Part shown: piece after piece, positions 1 to 5,391 of the stretch
Numbering within the stretch: position 1 is the first letter of the stretch
Layout of the letters: each line of letters opens with the position of its first letter
DNA from: CAKSHC01 sp045594545
GTDB taxonomy: Bacteria > Bacillota > Clostridia > Oscillospirales > UMGS1783
Reading direction: 5' to 3'
Assembly: GCA_045594545.1 (NCBI GenBank)
Contig: JAZNYQ010000040.1
Span: 1 to 5,391 of the forward strand
Length of the DNA stretch: 5,391 bases
The notes under the pieces: model-generated
Database searches by the model: none
Told to the model about the DNA's origin: nothing
The model's input: only the letters and a program-made list of their open reading frames with translations
Translations under genes and position numbers: made by a program

Positions 1-573
1 GCTATGTAACATCTCCCAAGCGGGCAGGGTGGGCTGACCCGACTGGATGAAGTTGGCCGGATCGAAGATGGCGCGCAGATTCGGCAATGCCTGATAGAGA
101 GTCAGGCAGCGGGAAGCGATGTCGCCGTAGATCTCCTTCTCGTTCTCGTGGCACAGTTCGACCACGCCGTCGGCCTGTTCAAGCAACCAGCCCAGACGCT
201 CAATGACCTCGTCCCGATACTCCTCGGGATCTTTGCCCTTGGGCATGAAGAAGGAGAAGATTCTCATGTTCTCGGCGCCCAGAATATCGGAGACCTCAAG
301 CAGGTGCTTGAATTTCTCCTTGTGAGTTTCCCAGTCGCCCGTTTCGATGTCGATCTTGCCGACGGGCGAGCCGATGGTGTAGACCTGCAGGCCCGCCGCA
401 TCCATGTCGCGGCGGATCTGACGGGCTTTCTCGGACGACACGTCAATGATGGACTGACCGTCCACATTGCGGATCTCCAAGCCGTTAAGATTGTTGCGCT
501 TCATAGCGGCAATCTGCAGAGAAAGGTCTTTGCTTGCCTCATCGGCAAATGCGTACAGTTTGATGTTGTTCAT
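1..573 (-). CDS. Sugar phosphate isomerase/epimerase-like TIM-barrel protein (AP endonuclease 2 / xylose isomerase-like family), 3' end missing
   Basis: The minus-strand reading frame starts with ATG at 573 and stays open to the window edge. It gives 191 residues; relatives usually have about 270-290, so the C-terminal third is outside. It begins MNNIKLYAFADEAS and carries GLEIRNVDG (31-39), IGSPVGKI (67-74), a conserved-looking LCHENEKEIYGD segment (140-151) and FDPANF (170-175). This is the pattern of the PF01261 xylose-isomerase-like TIM barrels, in which a Glu (here probably E143) and an Asp (probably D171) bind a divalent metal. The start is well placed: it lies 4 bp after the stop of the SDR gene, with a GGGGGT Shine-Dalgarno at 582-587 inside that gene's last codons. 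No signal peptide is seen, so it is probably cytoplasmic. Its place in a uronate operon suggests an isomerase or epimerase for a uronate-derived sugar acid or a related sugar, but the substrate cannot be read from the sequence. It does not look like mannonate dehydratase UxuA. Family is confident; function is not. Confidence 0.85.
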   Translation of the reverse strand, partial: MNNIKLYAFADEASKDLSLQIAAMKRNNLNGLEIRNVDGQSIIDVSSEKARQIRRDMDAAGLQVYTIGSPVGKIDIETGDWETHKEKFKHLLEVSDILGAENMRIFSFFMPKGKDPEEYRDEVIERLGWLLEQADGVVELCHENEKEIYGDIASRCLTLYQALPNLRAIFDPANFIQSGQPTLPAWEMLHS

Positions 574-577
574 GTTT

Positions 578-1402
578 TTATACCCCCGAATAAGCGGAAA
601 ATCCGCCGTCAATAGCAATGGTTACGCCGGTAACAAAGCCCGACTTGGTTTCATCCAGTAAAAATTCAACGGTGCCCAGCAGTTCATCCGCCTCGCCGAA
701 GCGACCCATGGGCGTAGCGGCTAAGATCTTGCCGGTACGAGCAGTGGGCGTGCCGTCGGCATTAAAGAGCAGAGAACGGTTCTGATTGGTGACAAAGAAG
801 CCGGGGGCAATGGCGTTGACACGGATGCCCGACTTGGCAAAGTGCACGGCCAGCCACTGAGTGAAGTTGGTCACGGCCGCCTTGGCTGAGGAATAGGCGG
901 GGATCTTGGTCAGCGGGCGGAAGGCGTTCATGGACGAAACGTTGAGTACGCAGCAACCCTCACGGCCGGGCATATCGGCCATGAAGACCTGGCTGGGCAG
1001 TAACACGCCCTTCATGTTCAGATCGAACACGAAATCAAAACCGTTGGTATCGATATTGAAGAAAGTCTTGGTGTCCTTATCCATCTCATCGCCTGCCGCG
1101 TATTCCTCGCGGTCGGTGGTGGCGCGGGGATTGTTGCCGCCGGCGCCGTTGATAAGAATGTCGCACTTACCCAGATCTTTCAGGATCTGCTCATGCGCCG
1201 CTTCCAGACTCTCGCGCTCGAGTACCGAGCAGGGATAGGCCTTGGCTACGCCGCCGTTCTTGACGATCTCGTCGGCCACTGCCTTGACGGCATCGGCGTT
1301 GATGTCCAGCAGAGCGACCTTAGCGCCCATGGCGGCAAAGTGCTTGGCGAAGGCGGAGCAGAGAATGCCGCCGGCGCCGGTGATTACCATTACTTTGTTC
1401 AT
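578..1402 (-). CDS. uxuB: SDR-family D-mannonate oxidoreductase (fructuronate reductase)
   Basis: A 274-residue short-chain dehydrogenase/reductase that probably reduces D-fructuronate to D-mannonate with NAD(P)H, the second step of glucuronate breakdown in the cytoplasm. The Rossmann fold opens with ITGAGGILCSAF (7-18). An acidic D33 at the end of strand 2 favours NAD(H). NGAG (85-88), N129, S157, Y170 and K174 form the usual SDR stabilising and catalytic set (YSSAK at 170-174). The family-specific stretches FFNIDTNGFDFVFDLN, SSMNAFRPLTKIPAYS and NAIAPGFFVTNQNRSLLF, with the end DGGFSAYSGV, match the SDR mannonate oxidoreductases known from Bacillus (YjmF/UxuB type). These are unrelated to the longer E. 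coli UxuB. The ATG at 1402 is preceded by AGAGGAG with 7 nt spacing, inside the end of uxaC. The gap to uxaC is 4 bp and the gap to the next gene is also 4 bp, so it is the middle gene of an operon. Exact substrate is inferred from family and neighbour; a generic sugar-acid SDR is the alternative. Confidence 0.9.
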   Translation of the reverse strand: MNKVMVITGAGGILCSAFAKHFAAMGAKVALLDINADAVKAVADEIVKNGGVAKAYPCSVLERESLEAAHEQILKDLGKCDILINGAGGNNPRATTDREEYAAGDEMDKDTKTFFNIDTNGFDFVFDLNMKGVLLPSQVFMADMPGREGCCVLNVSSMNAFRPLTKIPAYSSAKAAVTNFTQWLAVHFAKSGIRVNAIAPGFFVTNQNRSLLFNADGTPTARTGKILAATPMGRFGEADELLGTVEFLLDETKSGFVTGVTIAIDGGFSAYSGV

Positions 1403-1406
1403 ACGT

Positions 1407-2771
1407 TTACTCCTCTATCATTTTTTTGGATGTGGTATAACTGATGCGACGGCACAGTTCTTCCGCCGGAGCCGGATCAAATTCATTGGCCTCTACATAT
1501 TCACCGATGCGGTTGCAGAGAATACGGCGGAAGTAGTCGTGACGGGCATAGGACAGGAAGGAACGGGAGTCGGTCAGCATGCCGGGGAAGGTGGAAAGTA
1601 AGCCCTGCTCGGACATGATATCCAACTGCTTGATGATGCCGCGCTTATGATCGGCAAACCACCAAGCCGCGCCCAAGATCACGCCACGGAAACAGCCGCA
1701 GACGGTGGCATAGGCATCGCAAGCGCCCTCGTTGAGCGAATAGACGATGGTGCGGGGCAGAGCGTTTTCTTTCTGTAACAGAGTCAGCATGGCCGACAGA
1801 TCCTTTACCGACGGGGCATCGCCCACGCTGTCGCCGCCGCAGTCGAGACCGAGGGTGGCGAACAGCGTCGGGTTCAAGTCACGGTGAGAGGCCAGATGCC
1901 ACTGCATGACCATGTCCTTCTCCTTATACAGTTTGCCCCAATGCAGGTAAATATTCCCCACGAAGCCTAAATAATCGGCATGGGAAACGGTCTTGCCTGC
2001 CAGCAAAGCTTTGAGGGTGGCGTCAGCCTTGTCGTCGTCATCCACATGGTCGGGGAAATCGACGATGCCGATATCGGTGATGCGGCAACCGTGTTTGTCA
2101 AAGTGGTTGAGCTGAGTAGCAAGGGCGGATTTCAGAGCCGCAAGGCCGTCCATCGTCACGCCGGCTACCTTACCTAAATGATCCATATATTCGCGCCAGC
2201 CGGGCAGGTCGATACGCAGAGCCTTATCGCCGCGGTAGGAGGGCAGGACCTTTACGTCAAAGGAAGCGTCCTCGGCCAGTAGTTTATGATAGGCCAGATC
2301 GTCGGCAATATCGTCGGTCGTGCAGATGATCTCCACGCCGGCCTGCTTGATGAGTTTGCGGGGAGAGAGGTTGTTATCCTTGATATAGCGGTTGGCCTGT
2401 TCCCAGATGGCTTCGGCGTTGGCTACGGTCAGGGGCAAATCGATGCCGAAATAGAGGGACAGTTCCATCGAGGCCCAAGCATAGAGCGGGCTGCCGGCGG
2501 CCAGTTCCACCGCCGTCATGAAATTCATGAATTTTTCTTTCCAAGTTGTGGTCTTGCCGGTGATGCCCTCCTCGGGGATGCCGAACAAGCGCATCAGGCG
2601 CCACTTATAATGGTCGCCGCCCAGCCACATCTGGCCGAGATTGTCAAAGGGTACATCTTCATAGATGTCTTTGGCGGTCAAATGGCAATGATAGTCTACG
2701 ATGGGCAGATCCTTAACGGCCGCATACAGTTTTTCGGCCGTGGGATTGCAAAGCAGATAATTTTTGGTCAT
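1407..2771 (-). CDS. uxaC: Uronate isomerase (glucuronate isomerase)
   Basis: A 454-residue amidohydrolase-superfamily enzyme that isomerises D-glucuronate to D-fructuronate and D-galacturonate to D-tagaturonate, the first cytoplasmic step of hexuronate catabolism. Length is close to E. coli UxaC (about 470). Active-site residues are in place: D26-Y-H28-C-H30 metal motif, GDHYKWR (52-58), CTTDD (150-154), R180, D233, H292 and R297 in the MQWHLASHR segment, W370/W371, and the LTDSR motif with D401 and R403. By position these correspond to the E. coli residues H33, H35, H59, D238, H297, R302, W381, D412 and R414. I chose the ATG at 2771. A GTG three codons earlier (2778-2780) is in frame, but it is part of the AGAGGTGAT Shine-Dalgarno that serves this ATG with standard spacing. 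It is the first gene of the operon, read from the divergent region, with the SDR gene 4 bp behind. Local departures from the usual family text (QWH for QLH, TDIG for SDHG) are noted under findings. Confidence 0.96.
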   Translation of the reverse strand: MTKNYLLCNPTAEKLYAAVKDLPIVDYHCHLTAKDIYEDVPFDNLGQMWLGGDHYKWRLMRLFGIPEEGITGKTTTWKEKFMNFMTAVELAAGSPLYAWASMELSLYFGIDLPLTVANAEAIWEQANRYIKDNNLSPRKLIKQAGVEIICTTDDIADDLAYHKLLAEDASFDVKVLPSYRGDKALRIDLPGWREYMDHLGKVAGVTMDGLAALKSALATQLNHFDKHGCRITDIGIVDFPDHVDDDDKADATLKALLAGKTVSHADYLGFVGNIYLHWGKLYKEKDMVMQWHLASHRDLNPTLFATLGLDCGGDSVGDAPSVKDLSAMLTLLQKENALPRTIVYSLNEGACDAYATVCGCFRGVILGAAWWFADHKRGIIKQLDIMSEQGLLSTFPGMLTDSRSFLSYARHDYFRRILCNRIGEYVEANEFDPAPAEELCRRISYTTSKKMIEE

Positions 2772-2791
2772 AATAATCACCTCTTATCTTT

Positions 2792-2820
2792 ATTATAAAG
2801 GAGAACCTTTGCAAAGTAAA
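2792..2820 (-). promoter_or_regulatory. Sigma-A-type promoter of the uxaC operon
   Basis: On the minus strand, TTTACT (2820-2815) is followed after exactly 17 bp by a perfect TATAAT (2797-2792). Transcription should begin near 2784-2786, which leaves a leader of only about 14 nt. The Shine-Dalgarno AGAGGTGAT (2784-2776) would sit at the very start of the mRNA. The spacer contains the palindrome CTTTGCAAAG, which could let a regulator control this promoter. The match is good by eye, but no start site has been measured. Confidence 0.7.
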
Positions 2821-2827
2821 TGCATTT
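2807..2827. promoter_or_regulatory. Pair of adjacent 10-bp palindromes over the uxaC promoter (candidate operator)
   Basis: CTTTGCAAAG (2807-2816) and AAATGCATTT (2818-2827) are both perfect palindromes, separated by one base, with centres 11 bp apart, about one helical turn. They cover the -35 element and the upstream half of the spacer of the uxaC promoter. A third TTGCAA core lies at 2842-2847, its centre 22 bp further on. The position suits a regulator binding site. Which protein binds is not shown. Confidence 0.4.
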
Positions 2828-2870
2828 CTTTTCATGGTATATTGCAAATCGTATCAATTTATGGTATTTT
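2809..2870. repeat. Degenerate two-copy direct repeat in the divergent regulatory region
   Basis: Two units begin with TTGCAAA at 2809 and 2842. Each reads TTGCAAA, 4 bases, AT, 2 bases, ATTT, then ATGGTATWTT. In the first unit 6 extra bases separate the ATTT from the ATGGTATATT at 2834-2843. In the second unit ATGGTATTTT (2861-2870) follows directly. Counting the first unit through 2843, about 22 of 29 aligned bases agree. Directly repeated asymmetric sites are what AraC-family dimers usually bind, so this is a candidate operator for the adjacent regulator. Confidence 0.5.
2835..2870 (+). promoter_or_regulatory. Probable promoter region of the AraC-type gene
   Basis: Two candidates overlap here. 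TGGTATATT (2835-2843) is an extended -10 (TGn followed by TATATT, five of six to consensus) with no good -35; it would give a leader of about 38 nt. TTGCAA (2842-2847), 17 bp, TATTTT (2865-2870) has ideal spacing but only four of six matches in each box, and a start near 2877 would fall inside the Shine-Dalgarno. The first is therefore preferred. Both overlap the direct repeat, consistent with autoregulation. Confidence 0.4.
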
Positions 2871-2887
2871 ATAGGGGGGTGATAACT

Positions 2888-3694
2888 ATGGAACGCTATT
2901 TTCATCATGACGATACCGATTTTTTCTGCTCCTATACCTATACCGAAACGCCCGATCGGCTCCATTATGCCATGCATACGCATGAAACGCACGAGTTGTA
3001 CTATTTTCTGTCGGGGCGAGGGGTATACCGCATTGAGAGTAGTGAATATCCCATGCGCTCGGGCGATATTCTTATTATGCGCCGAGCCGAGTCTCATTAT
3101 TTTGATATTGATACATCGGTTCCCTACAAGCGGTTCACCATCAATTTTTCCGAGTCGGTTTTTGACGGGATCGATCCCGATGGGCGGCTGATGCGCCCCT
3201 TTTATGAACGGGAATTGGGGAAAGACAATCTCTATCGGAAAAGCGATTTTCCCGACGATACGGCGTCCCGCCTAATTGCTCGTATGCTCACGCCCGAGCA
3301 GGATATTCGCACCGAGGTGCTTTCCTGTTTGCCGGCCTTGCTTTGCGAGATCGGGCGGGTATGGCGCAAGCGCAGCCGACAGGAACAGGAAGAATCGCCG
3401 CTGTCCTATCGCATTGTGTCTTTTGTTAACGATCATCTGACCGATGAACTTTCCTTAGACGTGATTGCCGATCGGTTTTATATCAGTAAGCCGCAGTTGT
3501 GCCGTATTTTTAAGGCGGCGACCGGCTCGACGGTTTGGGAGTATGTGACCATTAAGCGGCTGATTCGCGCCCGCGAGATCATCGGGGCGGGCAGCTCGCC
3601 CACCGAGGCGGCGGGCGCTTGCGGGTTTAACGATTATTCGGCCTTCTATCGCGCCTATCGGCGGCAGTTCGGGCACTCGCCCAGAGAAAGATAA
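2888..3694 (+). CDS. AraC-family transcriptional regulator with N-terminal cupin sensor
   Basis: A 268-residue DNA-binding regulator. The N-terminal part (about 20-100) is an AraC-type cupin: H30-T-H32, E36, the turn LSGRGVYRI (41-49), and RSGDILIMRRAESH (57-70). It probably senses a sugar or sugar acid. The C-terminal 97 residues hold the two helix-turn-helix units of the family: SLDVIADRFYISKPQLCRIFKAATG (about 189-213) and SPTEAAGACGFNDYSAFYRAYRRQFG (about 237-262), ending in the standard GHSPRER tail. The ATG at 2888 is chosen because GGGGGTGAT (2875-2883) precedes it with ideal spacing. An in-frame ATG at 2834 would add 18 residues but starts inside the promoter elements and has no ribosome site. 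The gene is divergent from uxaC with 116 bp between the two starts, which points to control of the uronate operon and perhaps of itself. Effector and sign of regulation are inference. Confidence 0.92.
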   Translation: MERYFHHDDTDFFCSYTYTETPDRLHYAMHTHETHELYYFLSGRGVYRIESSEYPMRSGDILIMRRAESHYFDIDTSVPYKRFTINFSESVFDGIDPDGRLMRPFYERELGKDNLYRKSDFPDDTASRLIARMLTPEQDIRTEVLSCLPALLCEIGRVWRKRSRQEQEESPLSYRIVSFVNDHLTDELSLDVIADRFYISKPQLCRIFKAATGSTVWEYVTIKRLIRAREIIGAGSSPTEAAGACGFNDYSAFYRAYRRQFGHSPRER

Positions 3695-3723
3695 AAGCAC
3701 TTGGATTATTCCAAGTGCTTTTT
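3693..3723. terminator. Bidirectional intrinsic terminator between converging genes
   Basis: A perfect 12-bp stem, AAAAGCACTTGG (3693-3704) against CCAAGTGCTTTT (3711-3722), with a 6-base ATTATT loop. A T-run follows on the plus strand (3719-3723), and on the minus strand the A-rich foot of the stem gives TTTTA. It ends the AraC-type gene from the left and the transporter gene from the right. The TAA of the AraC gene (3692-3694) overlaps the stem foot, and the TAA of the transporter gene (3706-3708) lies in the loop. Confidence 0.9.
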
Positions 3724-4578
3724 GTTTGACAGTAATTCGGAGAGGAGGGTGGAGCCTAAGATCAGGACGGCACCCAGCCAGCCCCAGAGGCTCATCGGCT
3801 CCTGCAAAAACAGGGCGGAGAGCAGGATGGCGACGACGGGGTCGATGTAACTGAAGATGGCTACCGTCTGGGCAGGCAGGGCGTGTACCGAGCCGAAATA
3901 CAGGGCGTAGGCCACGCCGGTATGCAGGATGCCTACCGCAATCAATAAGATCCAGCCGACCGTGCCTAGGGACACCGCCGCATAGTTTTCGGTAAGTACG
4001 GTATAGGGCAACAGAACCAAAGCGGCCGCCGCCAATTGGATAACGGTACAGTCCATCGCGCCGATGGGCTTCATTTTTTTATTGAGGAGTATGACGGTGG
4101 CATAGAAGGCTGCCGCACCCAAGCCAAAGAGGATGCCGGGCAGACGGGTCATATCCAAGCCGCCCTCACATACGCCCGATACAAAGACCATGCCCAGTAC
4201 GGCAACGAGGGCGCAGACGATCTTGACAGGGCGAAGGCGCTCTTTCAGCACCAAGGGCGAAAGGAAGACGACAAAGACGGGCGCTAAGTAATAGCAGAGG
4301 GTTGCCGTGGCTACCGTGGTATAACGGTAGGATTCAAACAGGAGCATCCAGTTGATGCCGATGCATCCGCCCGAAATGAGGAGCAACCACAAATTGTTTT
4401 TGATGGCGGTCTTGTCTAATTTTTTACCCAGCAGGAGGATCAGCACCAGCAAAAAGGCGGCGCCGATCAGTCCTCGGGCGACGGCCAGCCCCGACGAGGG
4501 CAGGTCGATATATTTACGAAAGATGCCGATGGTGCCGAATATCGTCATGGCACCGATCACAGACAGACGGTGTTTCAT
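3706..4578 (-). CDS. EamA-domain transporter of the drug/metabolite transporter superfamily
   Basis: A 290-residue inner-membrane protein with ten predicted helices at roughly 6-22, 29-51, 62-82, 88-110, 118-135, 147-166, 175-194, 205-228, 237-257 and 263-284. It is built from two EamA repeats (about 5-134 and 148-284). Typical family text includes YRYTTVATATLCYYLAPVFV (84-103, end of the first repeat) and LPAQTVAIFSYIDPVVAILL with FLQEP (second repeat). The protein ends in a short basic tail, NKKHLE. Its ATG overlaps the thrS stop as ATGA (4575-4578). The only Shine-Dalgarno-like bases are a weak AAGG at 4581-4584, too close to the start, so translation probably depends on ribosomes finishing thrS. 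Members export amino acids, nucleotides or other metabolites; the family includes the threonine/homoserine exporter RhtA, but nothing here fixes the substrate. The last codons form one arm of the terminator hairpin. Family is sure, substrate unknown. Confidence 0.92.
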   Translation of the reverse strand: MKHRLSVIGAMTIFGTIGIFRKYIDLPSSGLAVARGLIGAAFLLVLILLLGKKLDKTAIKNNLWLLLISGGCIGINWMLLFESYRYTTVATATLCYYLAPVFVVFLSPLVLKERLRPVKIVCALVAVLGMVFVSGVCEGGLDMTRLPGILFGLGAAAFYATVILLNKKMKPIGAMDCTVIQLAAAALVLLPYTVLTENYAAVSLGTVGWILLIAVGILHTGVAYALYFGSVHALPAQTVAIFSYIDPVVAILLSALFLQEPMSLWGWLGAVLILGSTLLSELLSNKKHLE

Positions 4579-5391
4579 GCCTTGGGATGCTCGGTGTAGC
4601 GGGTGGCGTTTTCGTTTACGGCCTTGGCGATAAATTCGTCAAGCGGCATGGCGCCGAGGTTTTCACCGCTTCTGGCGCGAACCGTAACGGTGCCCTCCTG
4701 CTCCTCACGCTCGCCGACAACCAGCATGTAGGGCGTCTTCTGCATCTGGGCTTCGCGGATCTTAAAGCCGATCTTTTCAAAACGGGTGTCGGCCTCAGAG
4801 CGCAGACCGGCGGCCAGCAGGGCGGCATTGACCTTTTCGGCGTATTCGTTCTGTGCCGTACCGACGGTCAAAACCTTGACCTGCACGGGCGAGAGCCAGA
4901 GCGGGAATGCGCCGGCAAAATGCTCGGTGAGAATACCGATGAAGCGCTCGATCGAGCCAAATACCACACGGTGGATCATAACGGGACGGTGCTTCTCGCC
5001 GTCAGCGCCGGTATATTCCAGTTCAAACCGTTCGGGCAACTGGAAGTCGAGCTGAATGGTGCCGCACTGCCAAGTACGACCCAGCGCATCGGAGAGATGG
5101 AAGTCGAGTTTCGGGCCGTAGAAGGCGCCGTCGCCTTCGTTGATGATGTAATCCTTGCCGATCTCTTCAATGGCGGCTTTGAGGGAGTTGGTCGCCTTTT
5201 CCCAGTCTTCCAGTTCGCCCATGTGATCTTCGGGCATGGTGGACAGTTCGATCTGGTAGGGGAAGCCGAAGAGGGAGTAAACCTCGTCCATCAACTTCAC
5301 AACGTTCTTGACCTCATCCTTGATCTGGTCGGGGGTCATGAAGATATGGGCATCGTCCTGCGTAAAGCACCGTACACGCATCAGACCGTGG
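4575..5391 (-). CDS. thrS: Threonyl-tRNA synthetase, C-terminal part (5' end outside window)
   Basis: The frame is open to the window edge and gives the last 271 residues of a protein that is usually about 640 long. It charges tRNA-Thr with threonine in the cytoplasm. The fragment begins just after class II motif 2 with HGLMRVRCFTQDDAHIF, whose last His (15 of the fragment) is a zinc ligand in E. coli ThrS (H385). It continues with EGDGAFYGPKLDFHLSDALG (85-104), RPVMIHR (135-141) supplying the third zinc-ligand His, and motif 3 GSIERFIGIL (145-154). From about residue 168 (SPVQVKVLTVG) to the end is the anticodon-binding domain, with EKIGFKIREAQMQKTPYMLVVG (205-226). The N-terminal TGS and editing domains, the first zinc Cys, the real start and any T-box leader lie beyond the edge; the in-frame ATG at 5379-5381 is an internal Met. 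The stop TGA overlaps the transporter start. An oddity is Cys in place of the usual Gly in RVRGFTQDD. Confidence 0.97.
   Translation of the reverse strand, partial: HGLMRVRCFTQDDAHIFMTPDQIKDEVKNVVKLMDEVYSLFGFPYQIELSTMPEDHMGELEDWEKATNSLKAAIEEIGKDYIINEGDGAFYGPKLDFHLSDALGRTWQCGTIQLDFQLPERFELEYTGADGEKHRPVMIHRVVFGSIERFIGILTEHFAGAFPLWLSPVQVKVLTVGTAQNEYAEKVNAALLAAGLRSEADTRFEKIGFKIREAQMQKTPYMLVVGEREEQEGTVTVRARSGENLGAMPLDEFIAKAVNENATRYTEHPKA

Noticed and set aside
1..573. Identification of the third operon gene as mannonate dehydratase (uxuA)
   Set aside because: It would complete the pathway, but the N-terminus and motifs are those of PF01261 isomerase/epimerase proteins and lack the UxuA pattern.
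148..615. Plus-strand reading frame of 155 codons opposite the third operon gene
   Set aside because: It is a shadow of the TIM-barrel gene, which has a coupled start, a Shine-Dalgarno and clear family motifs on the minus strand.
2778..2780. GTG start for uxaC three codons upstream of the chosen ATG
   Set aside because: The GTG is part of the AGAGGTGAT Shine-Dalgarno that is correctly spaced for the ATG at 2771, and no ribosome site precedes the GTG.
2286..2798. Plus-strand reading frame of 170 codons opposite the first part of uxaC
   Set aside because: It mirrors the uxaC codons, has no recognisable domain or ribosome site, and uxaC is certain on the other strand.
2842..2856. Catabolite-responsive element (cre) resembling WTGNAANCGNWNNCA
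   Set aside because: The outer bases fit but the essential central CG is displaced by one base (TC then G), so a CcpA site is not supported.
2834..2887. Longer N-terminus for the AraC-type protein starting at the ATG at 2834
   Set aside because: It would begin inside the -10 elements, has no Shine-Dalgarno, and adds non-family residues; the ATG at 2888 has a strong GGGGGTGAT.
2777..3097. Minus-strand reading frame of 106 codons over the divergent region and the regulator's start
   Set aside because: It lies antisense to the well-supported regulator gene and its control region, has no family likeness, and would overlap the uxaC promoter.

Overview
The window reads as ordinary chromosomal DNA from a low-oxygen, gut-type Firmicute of the class Clostridia. 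This placement is inferred from strong AGAGGTG- and GGGGGTGAT-type ribosome binding sites, a short AT-rich intergenic region between moderately GC-rich genes, and the character of the proteins (Clostridia-like SDR, AraC regulator and ThrS). No species can be named from the sequence alone.

Left part (1 to about 2771, minus strand): a compact hexuronate-utilisation operon. It is transcribed leftwards in the order uxaC (uronate isomerase), an SDR-type fructuronate reductase (uxuB-like), then a TIM-barrel sugar isomerase/epimerase-like protein cut off by the window edge. Each junction is only 4 bp, and each downstream Shine-Dalgarno sequence lies inside the end of the gene before it. The first two enzymes give the steps D-glucuronate to D-fructuronate to D-mannonate. 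The role of the third is not known.

Centre (2772-2887): a 116-bp divergent intergenic region. It holds a good sigma-A-type promoter for uxaC (TTTACT, 17 bp, TATAAT on the minus strand), weaker promoter-like elements for the rightward gene, two adjacent perfect 10-bp palindromes, and a degenerate two-copy direct repeat suited to an AraC-family operator. To its right (2888-3694, plus strand) lies an AraC-type regulator with an N-terminal cupin. It is the likely local regulator of the uronate operon.

Right part (3706-5391, minus strand): the C-terminal half of threonyl-tRNA synthetase (thrS, truncated by the window edge), overlapping by ATGA with an EamA/DMT-family ten-helix transporter. The transporter and the AraC gene converge on one strong hairpin terminator that overlaps both stop codons.

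No mobile element, CRISPR array, tRNA or rRNA was seen. All intergenic space is accounted for. The system is recognisable rather than undescribed; the points that merit a second look are the operator architecture, the third operon gene and the thrS-transporter coupling.
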